DNA from: Azonexaceae bacterium
Lineage (GTDB): Bacteria; Pseudomonadota; Gammaproteobacteria; Burkholderiales; Rhodocyclaceae
Assembly (NCBI GenBank): GCA_013335535.1
Contig: JAAXVL010000001.1
Location: 451,764-515,763 of the forward strand
Reading direction: 5' to 3'
DNA length: 64,000 nucleotides
This document shows positions 61,892 to 64,000 of the stretch, piece after piece (positions within the stretch are counted from its first letter, which is position 1; every line of letters starts with the position of its first letter). The notes beneath the pieces were generated by a model. It was given only the letters and a program-made list of their open reading frames with translations, did no database searches and was not told the origin of the DNA. The translations under genes and the position numbers were made by a program.

Positions 61892-64000
61892 CGTTGAGCT
61901 TGAAACGGGTGACTGGATGGCCGTCGACAAGCTCGGCGCGGCCGATGCCGGCTGGTTTGCCGTTGATTCGCGTCAAGCAGCCGTCGAGGTTGGCGAGGCG
62001 GAAATCGAGGGCGGTGTGCGCGGTCAACCGGAAATTCAGGGCAAATTTGAAATCGCCAGCCGGGTTTTGCCAGTCGCTCAGGCGACCGTTGGCATCGACC
62101 AGATAGGGCTGGCGCCAGGCATCCGGGCGGCGGCTGGCGGTAAACCAAGCAGCCTGGTCGACGAGGTGGAGGTAGTGGCCCTCGCTGCCGCGGCTGAAGC
62201 CGGCAATGCCCTGGGCGGTGGCAAGATCAGGCTGCAGGGCGGCAGGCAGGCGCAGGGTGCGCAGATTGCCATCGCCGCGTATGCGCCAGCCGTCACCGTC
62301 GTGGGCAATGGCCAGGCTCTCGAAATCCTTCACCTTGCGAATGTATTCCGACGCGAAAACCGGATGCAGCGGCTGGCTGGCGGCCCAGCTGAAGACGGTG
62401 TGCAGCGCCTTGAGGCCGGCCGGCTTGCTAGCTGAATAGGTGTGGTAGTAAATGTCTACCGGCTTCAGACGGCGCGGGGTTTCGGTCATCGTGAAGGTGT
62501 CGATGACCTGTTCGTAGCCATAAAACGGGCCGCGCCAAAGGTTGGTGTAAATGTTCTCGTTGGTGATCGGGGCGTAGACCTGCAGGAAACCCTTGGTCCG
62601 GATACCGAGTGGCCCGACGGCGGTCAGCGACGGGTTGCTCCGGGAAATGGAGGTGTCGCCCCCATTCATGTTGAGCAGCCCGGCTCTTTCGGCGATGCCC
62701 AGGGCATCCGCGCCCGGGCTGGTATCGCCCGACCAGAGAAGCATGTTGACGGGCTTGCCGGACGGCGCCAGGCGGCGCCGGATATAGTCGATCGAGCCGT
62801 TGATCTCACGATCGAAGTCGAGCGTGTAGCCGGGAATGTCGAGGTGGTGATACGCCTCCGGAGTGTCGGTGAAAATGCCGTGCTTGACCGTGTCCCACTT
62901 GAACGGGTGGGAATAGGAGTGGCTGGCGATCTCGACATGCGGCAGGGCGAATATCTGGCGCGCCACTGCCTCCATGCGCGGACTGAGCGACGGGTAAAGA
63001 CCGTCCGGTGCGACTTCGGACTCGATGATCGAGGCAGTGGTTGGAACCCGGTATTTCTGCAGGATTTCGCGGTACAGCACTTCGGCTGCCAGCGGTCGGC
63101 CAGGCATTTCGGCCAGCGAGGGAAATCCGTCGCCGTCGATGTGCGAAAAGAACAGGCGGCGGCCATTTTCAGTCGTCACGTCCGGCATCGGAATGGGCGG
63201 CAAGCGGAGGGCGGCGCGCAGGAAGGCGAAGGGATCGATGACCCAGCGTACCTGGTCGGTTCCGGGAATTTCGTCGATGACGAAGGGCGCAAGGACGAAG
63301 CCGCCCCAGGCCGTGATAGCGGCACCGGTATAAGCCTCGTTCCTGGCGTCGCGCAGTTCGAGCAATATCCGGTCGGCCGGGTTACTGGCGCGAATCGGCA
63401 TGATCCGGCTGCGTTCGGGCTTGGGCGTTGTTTCGAAGCCGAGCATGGCATCGGCCTGTTCGACCTTGACCCGGCCGCTTGGCGAGGCTACGGTGCTCAG
63501 GCCGAATCCCCGGGCGGTGGCGCGATCGATCGGATAACCGAATTCGCCGATTACCGCGATCGGCATTCCCTGTTCCCGCTGGTTCTGTAACCAGCGGGCC
63601 AGTTTTTTCCCCTGCTCTTCAGTGAGGCTGCCCGAAAACCACGTGACGACGCCGGCGTAGCGGTCGCCCTGAATGGTGCTGGGGATTTCGCTCAGAACGC
63701 TGGCGTAGTCGACGACATAGCCCATATGGTTGAGCGGCATTTGCAGGTAGCGATGCGCATTGCTGAACTTAACCGACGGCGCTTCCCGGCTGTCGTGGAT
63801 GATCAGGATTCGTCGTGGTACCGCTTCCACGGCACCGATGCCGACGGTGGCCAGTGCCTGGTCGCCAACCCAGGGCGTGAAGCCGAGTTGGCGGATTTTC
63901 TCGGCCGTGGCCCGCGTGGTCGCGCGGTCGTGAGGCGGCACGTAATCGATGGCAAGAATCGGCAAGCCATCACGCTCATGGATGGTCTTGAGCTGGCCGA
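61851..64000 (-). CDS. pelA: PelA, Pel deacetylase/hydrolase (5' end beyond window)
   Basis: The frame is open to the right edge (no start seen), so about 716 C-terminal residues are visible. Order: end of the TIM-barrel glycoside hydrolase domain (LPILAIDYVPPHDR..), a Rossmann-like region (RRILIIHDSREAPSVKFSNAH), the carbohydrate-esterase deacetylase with metal motifs FSHIDGDG and SHSYSHPF (H-x3-H), and a C-terminal beta-rich domain. PelA deacetylates the polymer in the periplasm and can cleave it. Residues about 56-67 from the end (DFKFALNFRLTA) come from repeat R10. Confidence 0.93.
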   Translation of the reverse strand, partial: GQLKTIHERDGLPILAIDYVPPHDRATTRATAEKIRQLGFTPWVGDQALATVGIGAVEAVPRRILIIHDSREAPSVKFSNAHRYLQMPLNHMGYVVDYASVLSEIPSTIQGDRYAGVVTWFSGSLTEEQGKKLARWLQNQREQGMPIAVIGEFGYPIDRATARGFGLSTVASPSGRVKVEQADAMLGFETTPKPERSRIMPIRASNPADRILLELRDARNEAYTGAAITAWGGFVLAPFVIDEIPGTDQVRWVIDPFAFLRAALRLPPIPMPDVTTENGRRLFFSHIDGDGFPSLAEMPGRPLAAEVLYREILQKYRVPTTASIIESEVAPDGLYPSLSPRMEAVARQIFALPHVEIASHSYSHPFKWDTVKHGIFTDTPEAYHHLDIPGYTLDFDREINGSIDYIRRRLAPSGKPVNMLLWSGDTSPGADALGIAERAGLLNMNGGDTSISRSNPSLTAVGPLGIRTKGFLQVYAPITNENIYTNLWRGPFYGYEQVIDTFTMTETPRRLKPVDIYYHTYSASKPAGLKALHTVFSWAASQPLHPVFASEYIRKVKDFESLAIAHDGDGWRIRGDGNLRTLRLPAALQPDLATAQGIAGFSRGSEGHYLHLVDQAAWFTASRRPDAWRQPYLVDANGRLSDWQNPAGDFKFALNFRLTAHTALDFRLANLDGCLTRINGKPAGIGRAELVDGHPVTRFKLNDAVAKIEISCAGR
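62018..62053 (+). repeat. Dispersed repeat copy R10 (in frame in pelA)
   Basis: GCGCGGTCAACCGGAAATTC, then AGGGCAAATTTGAAATC. Opposite in orientation to the gene; pelA reads it as D-F-K-F-A-L-N-F-R-L-T-A, matching the frame of the dsbA, hemW and clsB copies. Confidence 0.75.

Overview
This window is chromosomal sequence from a high-GC Gram-negative bacterium, most likely a betaproteobacterium of the Rhodocyclales (Dechloromonas/Azonexus-like). That placement is an inference from protein character, from gene order (argS-SPOR-dsbA, thiS-thiG-trmB, yicC-gmk-rpoZ-spoT), from a napDAGHB nitrate reductase operon and from a complete pel exopolysaccharide operon. No rRNA, tRNA, CRISPR array, prophage or intact insertion sequence was recognised. 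Coding is dense, with many 1-8 nt overlaps and several non-ATG starts; most long antisense ORFs are codon-bias shadows.

Layout. 0-4.8 kb: tail of an unidentified gene, a small protein with its ribosome binding site in a hairpin, Rep helicase, an Ala/Lys/Pro-rich secreted protein, a membrane-anchored cytochrome c5, and pncC. 4.9-16.3 kb: a FIST sensor protein overlapping a hybrid histidine kinase, a DUF302 protein, a SWIM/SNF2 helicase with ubiB, a diguanylate cyclase and a DNA-deoxyinosine glycosylase. 16.3-26.3 kb: argS, a SPOR protein, dsbA, an SDR, thiS, thiG, trmB, a diheme c5 cytochrome, rdgC, ychJ, an ABC-F ATPase and a YidB-like protein. 26.3-30.7 kb (minus): a compact protein kinase / PP2C phosphatase / rph / rdgB / hemW operon. 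30.7-37.2 kb: yicC, gmk, rpoZ, a bifunctional RelA/SpoT protein, dadA, tatD and a BamE-like secreted protein. 37.3-42.7 kb: an FNR-type site followed by napDAGHB. 42.8-50.2 kb: rpoH behind a perfect CIRCE operator, a lower-GC membrane histidine kinase, the HU gene, a lone ParB-like protein, a YbaL-type antiporter and gluQ. 50.2-64 kb (minus): pelABCDEFG (pelA runs off the right edge), followed by an endonuclease/exonuclease/phosphatase protein and ClsB.

The most unusual feature is a dispersed repeat of about 35-40 bp. It has a strongly conserved core (CCACGGTCAACCGG, then an A-rich stretch) and a looser tail (about GGCCAAAATTGAAAT). I count ten clear copies in both orientations. Four are intergenic. 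Six lie in frame inside protein-coding genes: the dsbA signal peptide, the hemW N-terminus, tatD, clsB, pelB and pelA. Only frames free of stop codons are used. It resembles, in principle, the protein-embedded palindromic elements of Rickettsia, but I do not recognise it as a described family.

How the parts fit: the cytochromes, ubiB, nap operon and FNR-type site suit a facultatively denitrifying respiratory lifestyle. The diguanylate cyclase and the c-di-GMP receptor PelD point to regulated biofilm matrix production. HrcA/CIRCE control of rpoH would link the two heat-shock circuits.
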